DNA of 41,511 nucleotides. Source: Sperchopsis tessellata. Its lineage: Eukaryota; Arthropoda; Insecta; Coleoptera; Hydrophilidae. Both the position numbers and the translations under genes were made by a program. The notes beneath the pieces are model-generated. The model was given only the letters and a program-made list of their open reading frames with translations, did not search any database and was not told where the DNA came from. The DNA lies in assembly GCA_033557685.1 (NCBI GenBank), contig JAWQRN010000073.1:1-41511 (forward strand), in the 5' to 3' direction. Positions within the stretch are counted from its first letter, which is position 1. Each line of letters begins with the position of its first letter. Shown piece by piece: positions 30,300-41,304 of this stretch.

Positions 30300-31560
30300 C
30301 ACTATTGTCTATGTTGAATAATTTTGATTTTAATACCTGGGATTATCTCTGCTAATGTCCCATAATCTATAAATATTCAGAAAATATGTTCTTAAACTTA
30401 ATTCAAGAAAATTCAGTTTTTCAGATTTTTTAATATATTGACATATTGTAAAATTGATTGTGTTTCAATTAATGACCATTATTTGTAATTTGTAATACTC
30501 TTTTCATATACTGCATCCGTCGTAGTAATTACTCGATTAAATTTCATGTTTTTTTTAGCCTAAAGCTGGTTTTGGATGACAACTCTTAAAACTGTATGTA
30601 AACCTGTGTAATATAACCTTCTTAACATCCAAGTTCATTCTATGTTGAGAATTAGCAATAGTCTCTTATTTTTAATTACCATGCTGGATGCAAACACTTC
30701 GTCATCATTTTATCAAATACGAACTTCTATATTCATTATGATGAAGTTAATAGTAGTTCTGTATATTGTTTGCTTTCTGAATCAAGCAAAGGCTTATAAC
30801 ATAGAGGTAATTGCAGGAGCTTTTGTTAACAAAATATAATAGGGAGACAGTCCCACTTTTATTGAATTTATTAAGTTTACATGCAATAACTTTATACCTG
30901 CAATTATCTCAGTGGATACATGAAAATTCGTATTTATATTTAGAAAATAAGTATTTCATATACTTAATACCAGAAAAATTTGTTAATTTAACTAACGTGT
31001 AAAAATATTTGTTTATGTTCGTAAATCGTATCAGATTTTATAATATTTTGAAACATTGTAAAACTGGTTGTGCTTATTTAATAACCATTAGTTATATTTT
31101 TTCATACACTGCATCCATCTTAGTGATTACCCGATTAAGATTCATGTTTTTGTTAGCCTAAAGCTGGTTTTGGATCATAACTCTCGAAACTGTAAGTCAG
31201 CCGGTGTAATATAAGCTTCTTAACATCCAAGTTCCTTCCTCGTTGAACATTAACAATTGTGTTTGTTTTTTTCGCGTACTTTTAATTACTGTGCTGGATG
31301 TAAACATTTTTTTAGTTATAATTTTATCAAATTCGATCTTTTAAAAGTAATTTTGTATGTTGCTGGTGTTCTGAATCAAGTGGATGCCTATAATGTAGAG
31401 GTAATTGCAGAAGCATTTGTAAAGATATTTTATTTAATTTATTAAGTTTACTTATAAAAGCTTCAATACCTGCAATTGTCTCTGTGGATATAAGATAATG
31501 TGTAAATGTGTTAGAAAATAAGCAGTTTTTAAACTTAATGCTAGAAGTAACGACAGAGTG
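30300..31560. repeat. Tandem duplication, ~600-bp unit, 2+ copies
   Basis: Unit 1 (about 30410-31005) and unit 2 (about 31010-31560) align throughout. Markers are 'agcctaaagctggttttggat' at 30558 and 31157, 'taacatccaagttc' at 30625 and 31221, and 'agaggtaattgcag' at 30803 and 31397. The sequence at about 30310-30410 resembles the end of a unit, giving a partial third copy. Each unit carries the signal-peptide exon described at 30738. Confidence 0.85.
30738..30806 (+). CDS. Candidate first coding exon with signal peptide
   Basis: Reads MMKLIVVLYIVCFLNQAKAY and then NIE, followed directly by a GT donor (GAG|GTAATTG). This is a classic secretory leader: Lys near the start, a hydrophobic core and a small-residue cleavage site. 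The second repeat unit has the same exon (VILYVAGVLNQVDAYNVE, about 31340-31399) with the donor kept but the ATG pair lost. The following exon is unknown; the exon-like block at 31558-31820 is a candidate. The gene family was not recognised. A secreted salivary or venom-type protein is possible. Confidence 0.45.
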
Positions 31561-31820
31561 AACATTCTCAGCAATAATGGAGATTTTTGGAAATTCCAAT
31601 TGGCAACTCGGATCTTTACCTATGGATCCAGCTTCGCCAAATATTATTTACACCAACAACTACTTTGCCACCGTAACAACAACAGGAGCACTATTAGTAC
31701 CATAAATCGAATAATGTTTGAAGCAAGAAGTTATCCTGAATATTCGTCATATGAAGAAGCCCTCAATTTTAAGAACTCATCAACACCGACATATGAAAGC
31801 TTCAAAATATTTATTTTAAA
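31558..31820 (+). other. Exon-like block with donor site
   Basis: Open in one frame for 96 codons, ending at a consensus donor (AAA|GTAAGTAAC). The second half in this frame looks coding (RIMFEARSYPEYSSYEEALN). In the first half a different frame looks better (GNSNWQLGSLPMDPASPNII, YTNNYFATVTTTGALLVP), which suggests one frameshift near 31700. Local GC content is higher than the flanks. The product is unidentified. Confidence 0.4.
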
Positions 31821-33061
31821 AGTAAGTAACTATCAAAATATCAATTAAAATTTACTAATTCTCGCTTTTGCAAAAATCTTGCATATATTGTCAAATTTAT
31901 CAGTACAGTACATTTTTTATTTAATTTTTCAACTGCTAAAACAAAAGTATGATTTGTGTGTGGTTTCAAATTAAACCAAACCTACAAAAAGTTTTTAAAA
32001 TTATGTATAAGAAACAGTTTACCCCCTAAAAAATATCTACCTTATGGTAACTGCAATCTATCACTTAAATCCTCTTGCAAAACATGAAATGGATATAGAA
32101 TTATTTCCTTCCATTTTTTTACTCCTTAACAATAAAAAAAGCAAATTTAAAACAGTGAATATCAAGACTGTTCTTACTTCAATAAAAATATTATTACTTT
32201 CACATTTGGCTTCGAATTCTCCTATGTAAATGGTTAAGATTGCATTGTAATTGAACAATAAATTAGGTTATTTTTAAAAGAAGAAAATGAACGAGAAGAA
32301 AGTGCTAAGAGATTTTTTGTAAATTATTACTTCATTTCAATTAACAGGAAGGACTTTCTAATCTTATCTAAATCTCCAACACCGCTTCTAAATATTCATT
32401 TTATGTCAGCTCTGAAGATTTAGATAACACACATGAACATACTTTAACTTAATAAATAATACCAAATACCTGTTAAAAACAAATATGTAATACTAATACG
32501 TAGATAGTAGGTGATGTCTCATAAACAGTGAACTAAGATCTGACATTGTCTAAAATTAGTGATAGAACCGTATTAAATAAATGCTTCTCATATACCTGCC
32601 CTAATAATATTCGTTTCTATTTCCCTTATTTTATTTATTAATTATTCATGAAAATTGATGGTATTTGATGCTATTCAGTTAAAGTATTAGCAGAACTGCA
32701 GATGTGTATTCTTCACTTAAATGCTTATTATTATATAAAATAATAAACACCTGCATAAGAGTTCACTTTTACACAGTAAAATTCATTTTAATAATCAATA
32801 CATCATTAATTTAATGGCAGGTACTGAGAACGGTATATAAAATATGTGAGCAAATATTTTCTTTTATTTCTTTATTATCCTAATATTAATGTGCAGCACC
32901 ATTAAAGTATTTAATACGAAAATAGTATATTATGAGGATAAAATATGGTAAAAACGAAGTACGCAAAACTTTTTTCCCCTTCTGTTGTAATTCCATACGA
33001 GAGTGTATAAAAAACATTAATAACACAACTTAAATGAAATAATGTCACAATTATTAATTCT
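31821..33061. other. AT-rich, no recognisable gene
   Basis: Possible intron between the exon-like blocks at 31558-31820 and 33062-33846. It ends with an acceptor-like attttacag at about 33077. Nothing else identified. Confidence 0.5.
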
Positions 33062-33846
33062 AACGGTATTTTACAGGTTCAATGTATAGATAGATCCAAC
33101 CAAGTGATGGAGTTGAGAAACTTTGGAGCCATTGTAAACCAACAACCAATGTGACTGTTAAATCACCATGAATAATTATGCAACCATTCTACCGAGTGAT
33201 AAATACAGTACAATAGATAATAAAGGAAAAACTTCACAAGTATCTCAGCATCAAGGAACTACGAAAATAAAAATAAAAGCACTAGAGCCAAATGGCATCA
33301 CTGGGGAAAGCCAGAGGTGACAGTTATATAAATCGACGCTGCCCCATTAGAAACTTCACAAGTAATCCTGGTATTATGGAACTTCCTAAAAATGTATCAC
33401 AGTACCAACTTATGGGAAATCCAAATGGATATTGAAGAATGCTTAGATTAACATTTGTTCAATAAAATAACCCTATTCCTTGGAATCTTATATATTATCC
33501 ATCCAAAAGTTATAACCTACCCAGGCCTTATCCCTACCTACGACGAAGTAAACTTGTGAGAATCAACAAACATGAACTACCGTTATATATCAACCAACTT
33601 CACCATATCATCCAATTCGGAACCACCTCCAACAAAGGTCAACTTTCTCAACCCATCAACTCTGCAGTCTTCTTCATCAGAGACCTAACCATCGACTTCT
33701 GTGATGCACCAGGCTACATCGACCCAAAAAGAAGAATGCCTCGATATCCTCCGTCCAACGATTGCATTATACAGTACTACAACTTTCTCATAGCAGGTAC
33801 CCGCGCAGTGAAAGTACGCATACCTGGTTGTGATAGAAAAAGATAG
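33062..33846 (+). pseudogene. Coding-like block, product unidentified
   Basis: GC content rises, and plus-strand frames look coding in sequence: NNYATILPSDKYSTIDNKGK and ALEPNGITGESQR (33170-33320), RCPIRNFTSNPGIMELPKNV (33340-33430), then an ORF of 96 codons (33556-33846) with INSAVFFIRDLTIDFCDAPG and a basic end. Frame changes occur at about 33320 and 33480. I recognise no family. Part of it (33265-33335) can also be read on the minus strand as a reverse-transcriptase motif, so at least that piece is ambiguous. Confidence 0.3.
33265..33335 (-). pseudogene. Possible non-LTR reverse-transcriptase scrap
   Basis: The minus frame reads ITVTSGFPQ, a stop, then CHLALVLLFLF, resembling the SGVPQGS.LGPLLF motif of LINE reverse transcriptases. 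It is too short to be sure, and the opposite strand also looks coding. Confidence 0.3.
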
Positions 33847-35769
33847 AATGAAAATGTTTCAAGGAATACTATAGATTCAGATAATGTGCAACCAAGAAAA
33901 TAGACTGTTAGTTTTTAGTTTTGTGTTCAATGACATTGGGTTTTAATTTTTTAGTATTCATTGGAATGTATTTGATTGCCAACATCATATTAAATTTATA
34001 ATCTGTATGTTTATACTTTCTGCCTTCAGCATCGAAAGGTACACTTTTACAAGACTGTATGGAAATAAATATAAATTTGTTGTTATTTCGTTGAACTATA
34101 TAACACAATCGCCATCTTTAGGATAAAACAAATATGTTTATATATGATGTTTGTAAATCTAGGAACTTATAAAAAATCTCTACAGGGACAACTTAAAAAG
34201 TTTTTGACCTCAAGAAAGAGGTTAATTTTTTATTAAAATCCCGTTAATTAGAATTTTAACTGTAATTCCCCTTAGAAGGAATGTTGCCACTTATATTTTC
34301 AAAAAGTGAATTTATATATTTTAGATGAGAATTTCCAAAATCAATGCATGAAATATATAACATGGTATACATTTAACAAATAAAATAGATTATAACAAGT
34401 AAATTGGAAAATAATAGAGTACTAGTGTAAATGTAAAGTATACTCTGTGTTTCGTGTAGCCTTGTAATGTATTTTAATAATATCATATTGTCACGTAAAG
34501 TTATTTATATATAGAATAAAATGATTTACATAAAGGAATTAAAAAGATTGATAAAAAACAAACTGTCATTAATGATTAGACAAACAAATTGACAAAAGCG
34601 ATAACATATGAATAGCGTTGCCAATTTGTTAGGTAATTAGCAAAAAACAATGAAATAGCAGTTTGCGAGTATAATCGTATATACATAAAGATGTCTAATA
34701 TGTAAATACATTGTAATGTTATTAAATAAACTGTAACAATTATACTTTGTGTGATGTATTTCTTAACTACCCACCAACCATGATCAAACTGACTTGTATG
34801 CTCCACAAGTGATGGTCTAATTTGACAATAAGCCAAGCGAGTAACAGGTAAAGTTGTGGGCCAAACGCCAGAACCACCAGATAACCATCAGCTTGTGACA
34901 ATATCATTTAATGTGCCTCTGATTTATCAATTTTAGATGCTATTGTAATTTTCCTGTATTTTGATTCTAATACCTGCCAATCATCAAGCCATTTACACCC
35001 AGTGTGAGCCTTAAACATATATCCATTGTACTAAATGTCCTAAATCTAAAACACATATCATACCTGAAAACTATCACATAAATATACAGACATTTTTAAC
35101 AACTGTTATTTATTAAATTTATGTCATACAATTATTAATCGATAATAATATTGGTTGAGATCCAAAACTTGCTCGATTATTGCAGCGTAACATAATTATT
35201 ATTTAATAGTTTAATGTCATATTGAAGAAAGTTTGTGTATATATTGACATTGAAAAGTGTTTATGTATGATGTGTTTAGATTTTGGATAGAAAGTGTAAT
35301 ATATACGCGAAGACTCCCATGTTTTACGTAACTGTACAAAAAGTCACCCAGGTAAGTCATATCAATCAAGGGTTACAAAAAGTACGTAAGTAGTTACATG
35401 TGCAGAATAAGCAGGCAATTTAAACTAAACATTGGTCTCGGTTGGTAAATTCAATTGGAAGATAAAATAGTTGTTACAGCCCAAAGCTGATATTTGGTAC
35501 ATTATATTAAGAAACTCAAGCAACTTATAAGAGCTCATGTTATTTACACGAATAGTGTTAATGTGAAGTCTTAAAAGACCTAAACATATTTTGATCTTCA
35601 AATATGAGAGTTAGATAATGTTAACAAACTCAAACTTAGTGTTGTATTGTTCTTCTAAATGAGATTTTCTGACATTTTTTAATACGTGTGTACAGTTTTG
35701 GAAAAAAATTAATATTTTTGCTTGTCATCAACTGCATAAATGACAAAATATTTTACTCATCCACATACT
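33847..35769. other. AT-rich, little recognisable
   Basis: No gene called. Around 34780-35010 the minus strand reads LSGGSGVWPTTLPVTRLAYC and LVEHTSQFDHGWW, which looks coding but matches no family I can name with confidence. Confidence 0.5.
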
Positions 35770-36065
35770 ATAAAAATTCTGTGTTATCAAAACAATGAAA
35801 ATGTAATTCACAAATAACAAATAGTACTGGACCCAAACGGGGCTCTGGGGAATACCAGAGATGACAGTGACAGCTTGAGATCTAATATCAAATATACGAC
35901 TCGATTCATCAGATCAGATTTTTTAAGAATACCAACAATAAGAACTTTTTGTCAATAAACTGTGAGATACCTTATCAAATATGTTTTTAAAAGCTGTAAA
36001 GACTACATCCACTTACCTACAATCATCGACATGTTTGAACATAATCAGTTCACATTGATATAATT
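35770..36065 (-). pseudogene. Non-LTR (LINE) reverse transcriptase fragment
   Basis: Reads HVDDCR, then VDVVFTAFKNIFDKVSHSLL (motif A region, usually DFSKAFDKV), FDIRSQAVTVISGIPQSP and VWVQYYLLFVNYI (the SGIPQGSVLGP..F..FVNDI motif). Several stops. The pattern fits the Jockey/CR1 type. The catalytic first Asp of motif A is changed (DFSKAFD to TAFKNIFD), and the YADD motif is not found downstream. Confidence 0.75.
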
Positions 36066-36199
36066 TGTTTCATGTTCATTCGTTTTCTGCTTTATTTTGT
36101 GGCTTTATTGTCTTTTCATTCTCTTAATCCTCCTCTTCGTTCTCTAAGGCCCTCTTTAACAATCCATTTACCAACTTCAGTGAGTTCCACTGCTCCCAG

Positions 36200-36910
36200 T
36201 AAGTCTTCACGGTTTGGCTCTGGTTGACTTCCTATACTTATCGCTGTCCTTGCTGCTTCCAGTTCAGAATTGGTTGTAGGTCTGGTCTTCTTGTGCTCTT
36301 GTTATTTTCTTATCCGTCCATTCTTCCACCTTCACTGTTCGATAAATAGTCAGCATTGCTGTACTTTTTTCAAGGTACTGCCAATATTTACCCTCAAATG
36401 GGCAGGGTCTTTTTGAAAGAGCAATGGTGTTGTTATAAAGCGTACCTCAACAGTGTCCGGTGGTATAGTAGAATATTTGTAGTTTTTCAAACCACCTAGT
36501 AATTTAGCCCTCTGAGTTTTTAAAGTGAAGAAGTAATTGTAGGGTAGTAAGATCTGTTCTGAGGAGAAATTTCCGTCTATACAAGTATTTATGGAAATGC
36601 TCTATACCTTTGAAAAAGGCCAGAAGTTCCTGTCTTGTGACACAGTAGTTCTTTTCAGGCTTTGAGAGGGACTTGCTGAAGTAACCAATCACTGTTTCTT
36701 GACCATCTTGAATTTGTGCCAATGTTGCTAGCATAAGTGTCCAAAGTAAACTATCCATCCATTCGAAGATAATTAAGAATTGGAGCTTTTGTTAAGATTC
36801 TTTTCAATTCGTCGAACGTGTCCTGGCAATCATATGTCCATTCAAATTTTCTTGTTTTCCGTCAGCTTATGCAAAGACCTAGCTATATTAGCGAACCCGG
36901 GGACAAATTT
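36200..36910 (-). pseudogene. Ty3/gypsy pol remnant (end of reverse transcriptase and RNase H)
   Basis: The open piece 36504-36758 reads GQETVIGYFSKSLSKPEKNY, CVTRQELLAFFKGIEHFHKY and LRTDLTTLQLLL, the RNase H region of gypsy-type polyproteins. Upstream frames give ELKRILTKAPILNYL and FTLDTYASNIGT. Downstream come ALSKRPCPFEG and RTVKVEEWTDKKITRAQE, the linker before integrase. No LTRs, protease or integrase were found. Stops and frameshifts are common. Confidence 0.8.
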
Positions 36911-37626
36911 TCAATAGTAAATATAGAGTCCCAGAAAACTTCGTATGTAATGGTTTTTCCTCGGTGTTGGCCATTTCTCCACTGTTAAGATTTTATCGGA
37001 ATCTACCTCACACCTGACACTAGTGAAATCTTTTTATTGGTTCAGAAATAAGAGTTCAACAAGTTTAAAATGTATTTATTTTAAAGTGATTAGTTTACAT
37101 TAACACAATGATAAAATATAAAACTGTATTTATAGTGGGTTTATAGCATGTTCGTAATGAATATTTATTAAGGTTTATTATCGAATAGTTTTGTTAGCAA
37201 ATATACGTCGAACCAAAAATCATAAAGCATGTTTTTTTTGCAAAATTTCGAAGATTTTTAAATTTGTTCGGATCTAATGAATTGTAAAACATACAAATAT
37301 TTTCTTTGTGATATAATTCTTTAAAAATAGGATTACACTGCAGATCAATTAACTCAAACTGTAGATCTTTGTGGAAAATGCATTATGTACTACTGACAAA
37401 CTGTTTTCTATTTTACAGATATCACCAAATCTACGAGAATATACATCGTTTAAATTATTAATCACTTATTTTGCCACTGGGATGGTCGGGTAATGATCCA
37501 GCTTTTTTTTAACTAAAAAACGTGCGAAAACCCAAGATTAAAACACGCTGTGTTTTAAAGGTTGCTAGGTAACAAGTTCAACTTTTTATTTATATATAAA
37601 ATTACATCAAAAATAAAAAAACACAA
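36911..37626. other. AT-rich, no recognisable gene
   Basis: Nothing identified between the gypsy remnant and the tyrosine-recombinase ORF. Confidence 0.6.
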
Positions 37627-38100
37627 CTATTTCAAGTAAATGTTGAATGTACAATGCTGATTGTTTGATATTTGAATGTCACTTGTATTATTGAGATCTA
37701 CATTTTCACTGGCCATATCAACATCTACAGCATGCAATGAAGATGACGTTAATGCCACATTCGGTCCATTGATATTAGCACTTGTTCCTCCTTTGATGGC
37801 TCTAGCAATGAGCTTCGAAACTTTCATTTTGTTCACTATAGACTCCTCAATATAACCAGAAGCAACTGCGGAGGATTTCCAACCTACTTGACGTGTAAGC
37901 TTATCCACATTCATCCCTCCATTAGCCATAATTGTCGCGGACATTGGCCGGAAGGCGTGGTCGGTATATTTATCTGCGTCTGTTAGATTCAACAAATGTG
38001 CTAAAAGAGAAGGACATTTGCCAAAAGTATTAATCCCAACGACTTTGCATTTTCCATTGCTGTATTTCAAAAACACATCTCTCTGTAGTGACATTCTCCG
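37627..38100 (-). CDS. Tyrosine recombinase (phage-integrase fold), C-terminal catalytic part
   Basis: An uninterrupted 155-codon ORF. It contains the second catalytic box HAFRPMSATIMANGG (His46, Arg49), VGWKSSAVASGYIEES with Gly71-Trp72 in place of the usual Gly-His, and the Tyr81 nucleophile. This arrangement is common in insect elements of the Crypton/YR type. The enzyme class cuts and rejoins DNA through a phosphotyrosine. The N-terminal half with the first catalytic Arg is absent; BEL/Pao-like sequence begins just upstream. The 60-residue tail after Tyr81 is Ser/Asn-rich. A remnant of a Crypton or a YR retroelement, or a domesticated gene, are alternatives. Confidence 0.75.
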   Translation of the reverse strand, partial: RRMSLQRDVFLKYSNGKCKVVGINTFGKCPSLLAHLLNLTDADKYTDHAFRPMSATIMANGGMNVDKLTRQVGWKSSAVASGYIEESIVNKMKVSKLIARAIKGGTSANINGPNVALTSSSLHAVDVDMASENVDLNNTSDIQISNNQHCTFNIYLK

Positions 38101-38129
38101 GACGTAACGAAAGGTACTTGTTGAATGCT

Positions 38130-38519
38130 AGTGGTATTAACTAGACTTGGGAAAGCAAGTGTCGACATCAGAAATCTCCTTCATTCTGTATATTTAGCTG
38201 CGGGAAGGATCTGTAATTCTCATTTAAAATGTTTAAGAGATGATGCTGTGATTCTGCCAGTCAGAGGGGAAATATTGAGAAAATTTTCAAGGTAATTACT
38301 TGCTATGAGTCTTTTATTGTCATATTTGTCAATAAGTGTTTGCAAAACTATGCAATAATTAGTACCTATAACGGAAAGCCTGTTTATGATACACAATGCC
38401 TTGCCAGAAAGGGCCTCATGCAGATAATCTAATTAATCTGCATCAGGGAGGGGAGTATTATGCACTAAAGATATGAACATGTCCTTAACAGTTGGCCATG
38501 TAGTTAAATCATCACATAC
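38130..38519 (-). pseudogene. BEL/Pao gag fragment (DUF1759-like)
   Basis: The minus frame reads WPTVKDMFISLVHNTPLPDA, LDYLHEALSGKALCIINRLS, IDKYDNKRLIASNYLENFL and PLTGRITASSLKHF, matching the DUF1759 region of BEL/Pao gag (W..F...F...VH....L...+KF.YL...L.G.A...I..L....Y...+..L...Y.N..LI). It has three stops. No LTR or pol was found. Confidence 0.7.
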
Positions 38520-39010
38520 CTATGTCTTTAACACAAAAGGATAAAAGGCATTTAGAATAAGATATTGAAATTCATAAAAGAAAATAGACGCGATATACTC
38601 CTCCGGATGTTTGCGAATTACGGATTCGATATTACAAACAATTTCTTCAACAGGAATGCTTTTGGGCGCTGGGGTGAAGTTGAGACCTATAGAAAAAATG
38701 GCCTTTTCATCTGTGGAGAGGGTATGAGAAGATAGATTGACCACCAGTTTTTCGGACATCTGATTCTGTCTATGGGGCCTTGAAGAAACTTGCTTATCAA
38801 AGAGATGATCGAATTTTCGAGACTGTTTGACAGTAGAAATATTTCCAGAGGTCTGCACTTGTAAGAAAGTTATTCTTTCCTCAATTTAAAAATAATATTT
38901 GACAACACTTCAGCGAGTTGTAGGTGTAGCTTGAAGATTTTCATTTCTGAGTTGTTCAATTCGCATCGGCCGAAGTGGATTTTTTCTTGACGAGCTGTCA
39001 GCACCTGCAT
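38520..39010 (-). pseudogene. Penelope-like element ORF, N-terminal remnant
   Basis: The open piece 38520-38858 reads KLVVNLSSHTLSTDEKAIFS, GLNFTPAPKSIPVEEIVCNI, the well-known N-terminal block of Penelope-like elements (NLSS..L...E...LSKGLNF...P..IP). Upstream, a shifted frame gives PMRIEQLRNENLQAT and EERITFLQVQ. The reverse transcriptase and GIY-YIG parts are missing; BEL/Pao sequence replaces them at 38519. Confidence 0.75.
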
Positions 39011-39054
39011 CTAGCACTTTTCAGAGCTACATGGCAATTTATAATAAGCAATTT

Positions 39055-39111
39055 TAAGAGCTACATGCCTTGATAATGTTCCCTGCAACGGTGGACGAAA
39101 CGTCGGAAAAA
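39055..39111 (+). ncRNA. Hammerhead-ribozyme-like sequence of a Penelope pseudo-LTR
   Basis: The plus strand reads CTTGATAATG, GTTCC, a CTGCAACGGT loop, GGAC, GAAACGTC. The GTTCC/GGAC stem, a GAAAC-GTC core and a slightly altered CTGATGA box match the layout of the hammerhead motifs known from Penelope-like terminal repeats. The conserved box carries an extra T, so activity is doubtful. It is opposite in orientation to the neighbouring Penelope ORF; inverted terminal copies are known for this class. Confidence 0.4.
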
Positions 39112-39359
39112 ATAAAATCCAACACATGGATATCTCCCGGAAAACCTGCTTGATCAGCTAGTTTTGCAAAATTCGCATAAAATATGTATATTATTAAATT
39201 TCTTTCACTATTAATCGTCCAATATGAATGAATGAGACAAATTTCATTTGAAACATCAAACATTATTAAGTCTAACCGTTCACGTTACGAGAACGAGAAC
39301 ATATAAATTAAATTATATTACTGAGTAAAAAAATAAAATTTGCTCTCAAGTTTTTATAG

Positions 39360-39765
39360 ACAATTAGGGGGAGTCGCGGAGGTACCTTCCATATGGTCTT
39401 CGATCGGTACCTTCTTCCTTAAGGGTCATCTATTTGGATCTGTTGAATGAGCCATAGATGCTATCGTGCGGTAATAAGCATAAACGACAGCTGATCAAGT
39501 AGGGTGGTGGGTCCCAATTTTATTTTAGTCTGACGCTGGATGGAGGTCTACGACGACAGATGGCACGAGACAAGGGCCAGTCATATGAAATAGGGCTTGT
39601 GCCTGCGGAAGGGATTTTTACGTTATCAACATGGGATAATCCAAATACAACGATCTACCTTACTCGCCGTGTGCTCAATATGTGAGTAAAATTACTACCC
39701 AACATCTGCGCAGGGTGTGCGTTATCGACGCTTAGGTCTCACGAGGAGAGTTACGTATGTTTAAT
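39360..39765. repeat. GC-richer island, likely element remnant
   Basis: About 400 bases of balanced composition (for example 'gacgctggatggaggtctac' near 39531, and 'gtgcctgcggaagggatttt' near 39600) between AT-rich flanks. No ORF of note. It looks like the untranslated part of a retroelement or a SINE; no family assigned. Confidence 0.35.
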
Positions 39766-40299
39766 TTTTTTTTTGTGTATATTAAAGTACTAATTTGATA
39801 TAATTCAAATTGTGCTGCCTAATTTATTTTAGGAATCTCATTAAAGAATGTAGGTCCTTTCATTTTGTTGTTTTGGGGTTGAAAACGCGTGGAATTAAAT
39901 TTAGTTTCAAATTAGTGCTTTAAGCAGAAATTGAATAAATAATTATAAGAGGCGTTCTGAAAGTTTTCATGCATGTATTTTAGTTTTCTAAAACTACATA
40001 AAACCAAAGAATCGTATAAAAAGATATATAAAAATTCAGAAAAATAAGAATGCATAAAAAACGTGAAGATAATTTATTTATTTATTTCCTCTGATATAAT
40101 ACGTAATTAAACGATGATGATTTTACTAATTTCTTATGGTGTTCGCTATATTCAGAGATACAATTCCTTAGCTCACGTTGGAATTTAAAGGCTCATTCAG
40201 AATTTGTGTGGTTAACAAGAAAATGATTTTCCAAGAAAGTTGAAGACCCTCTCGAATTTTATTTGCAGATATCGCTTTCAGGATCTTCGATTTATCTAA
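39766..40299. other. AT-rich, no recognisable gene
   Basis: Nothing identified, except that the last part may still belong to the Tigger/jerky remnant that follows. Confidence 0.5.
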
Positions 40300-40552
40300 C
40301 GTTATACCAATAATATCTTCACTTGGACATTTTCCACAAGCAATTCGTCGACATCATTCTCGTATCAAAACCTTTTCCACCAATTTCATGTGCCAAAGTA
40401 ATAATTTCAGTTAATACTGTCTGTGTTTGATTTGTTGCATTCTTTGAAACACATCCAGGTCAATCTGCTTTCCAGCATGCATTTAAAGTCTGTGGTCTTA
40501 TTTCAGCGATAGTAGATGCAGCATGAATTAAACGGTCCAAAATAGATTTTTT
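40300..40552 (-). pseudogene. Tigger/jerky-type transposase, C-terminal remnant
   Basis: The minus frame reads LIHAASTIAEIRPQTLNACW, then VLTEIITLAHEIGGKGFDT and, in a shifted frame, DVDELLVENVQ. This matches the region after the DDE core in Tigger/jerky proteins (TL..CWKKLWP ... LA..IGGEGF ... D+.EL+). Stops and a frameshift disrupt it. It is from a different part of the protein than the copy at 14465-15336, so the two need not be the same family. Confidence 0.6.
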
Positions 40553-41304
40553 TATTGTTATCGGCTTTAGTGAAAGTTTATGTATTGATATGCCTAGTAC
40601 CTACCTATGTAATTTTTTACTGCATGCCTACACAAAGTGTACAATTTACTAAAAGGAAGGCAAATACCTACTGCACTTTACATCTACCTACTGTAGTTTT
40701 CAATAAGTAGTATCATAGACATCATATTTAATCCAAATGCGATGTTTGCAGACACAATGAAGACACATAATCCATAATATCAACCGCTGGCTCAAACATT
40801 ATGGGAAATTAATTAAATTTAAACACTTTATCACAGCATAAACACGTATCAAGCAGTGTAAACAATGCAACCTATCCACCATCGGACGGTCATCTTGGAT
40901 TCGATTCTAGCGGCCCTAGGGGTCTTTTAAACGCCAATTCCAAACATTTTAAGGCAGAAATCAACACGGGTATGTATTTTGAAGACAGCTATTCTACAAC
41001 AGAACGTGAAAAACGCACACGTTCAAATAGTCAAAACATTATTTTAGGCGGCAGAGCTGGAACGATTTATTTGAAATGAATGATTAATGGGAACTGATTC
41101 ACAAAAATGAACGAGAATTTCCATTACTAGTGTGTCGCGAACTTGATTGAAATGAGTCTCGAAAAGAATAGTAGATTTTAATTTACGCAGCTCGCCAATA
41201 CACGTATGTGCATATATTCATACAAAGATTGAAATACAGAAAATATTGGTAATACAAATATCGGAACCAGCACGAATTTAAAAAACAAAAATAAGTTAAT
41301 TAAT
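40553..41304. other. No recognisable gene
   Basis: AT-rich sequence with a short more GC-rich piece near 40870-40935. Nothing identified. Confidence 0.5.

Noticed and set aside
34576..35010. Minus-strand coding-like stretch with LSGGSGVWPTTLP
   Set aside because: A glycosyltransferase-like GGSG/GGAG word came to mind, but no other family residues are present; too weak to call.
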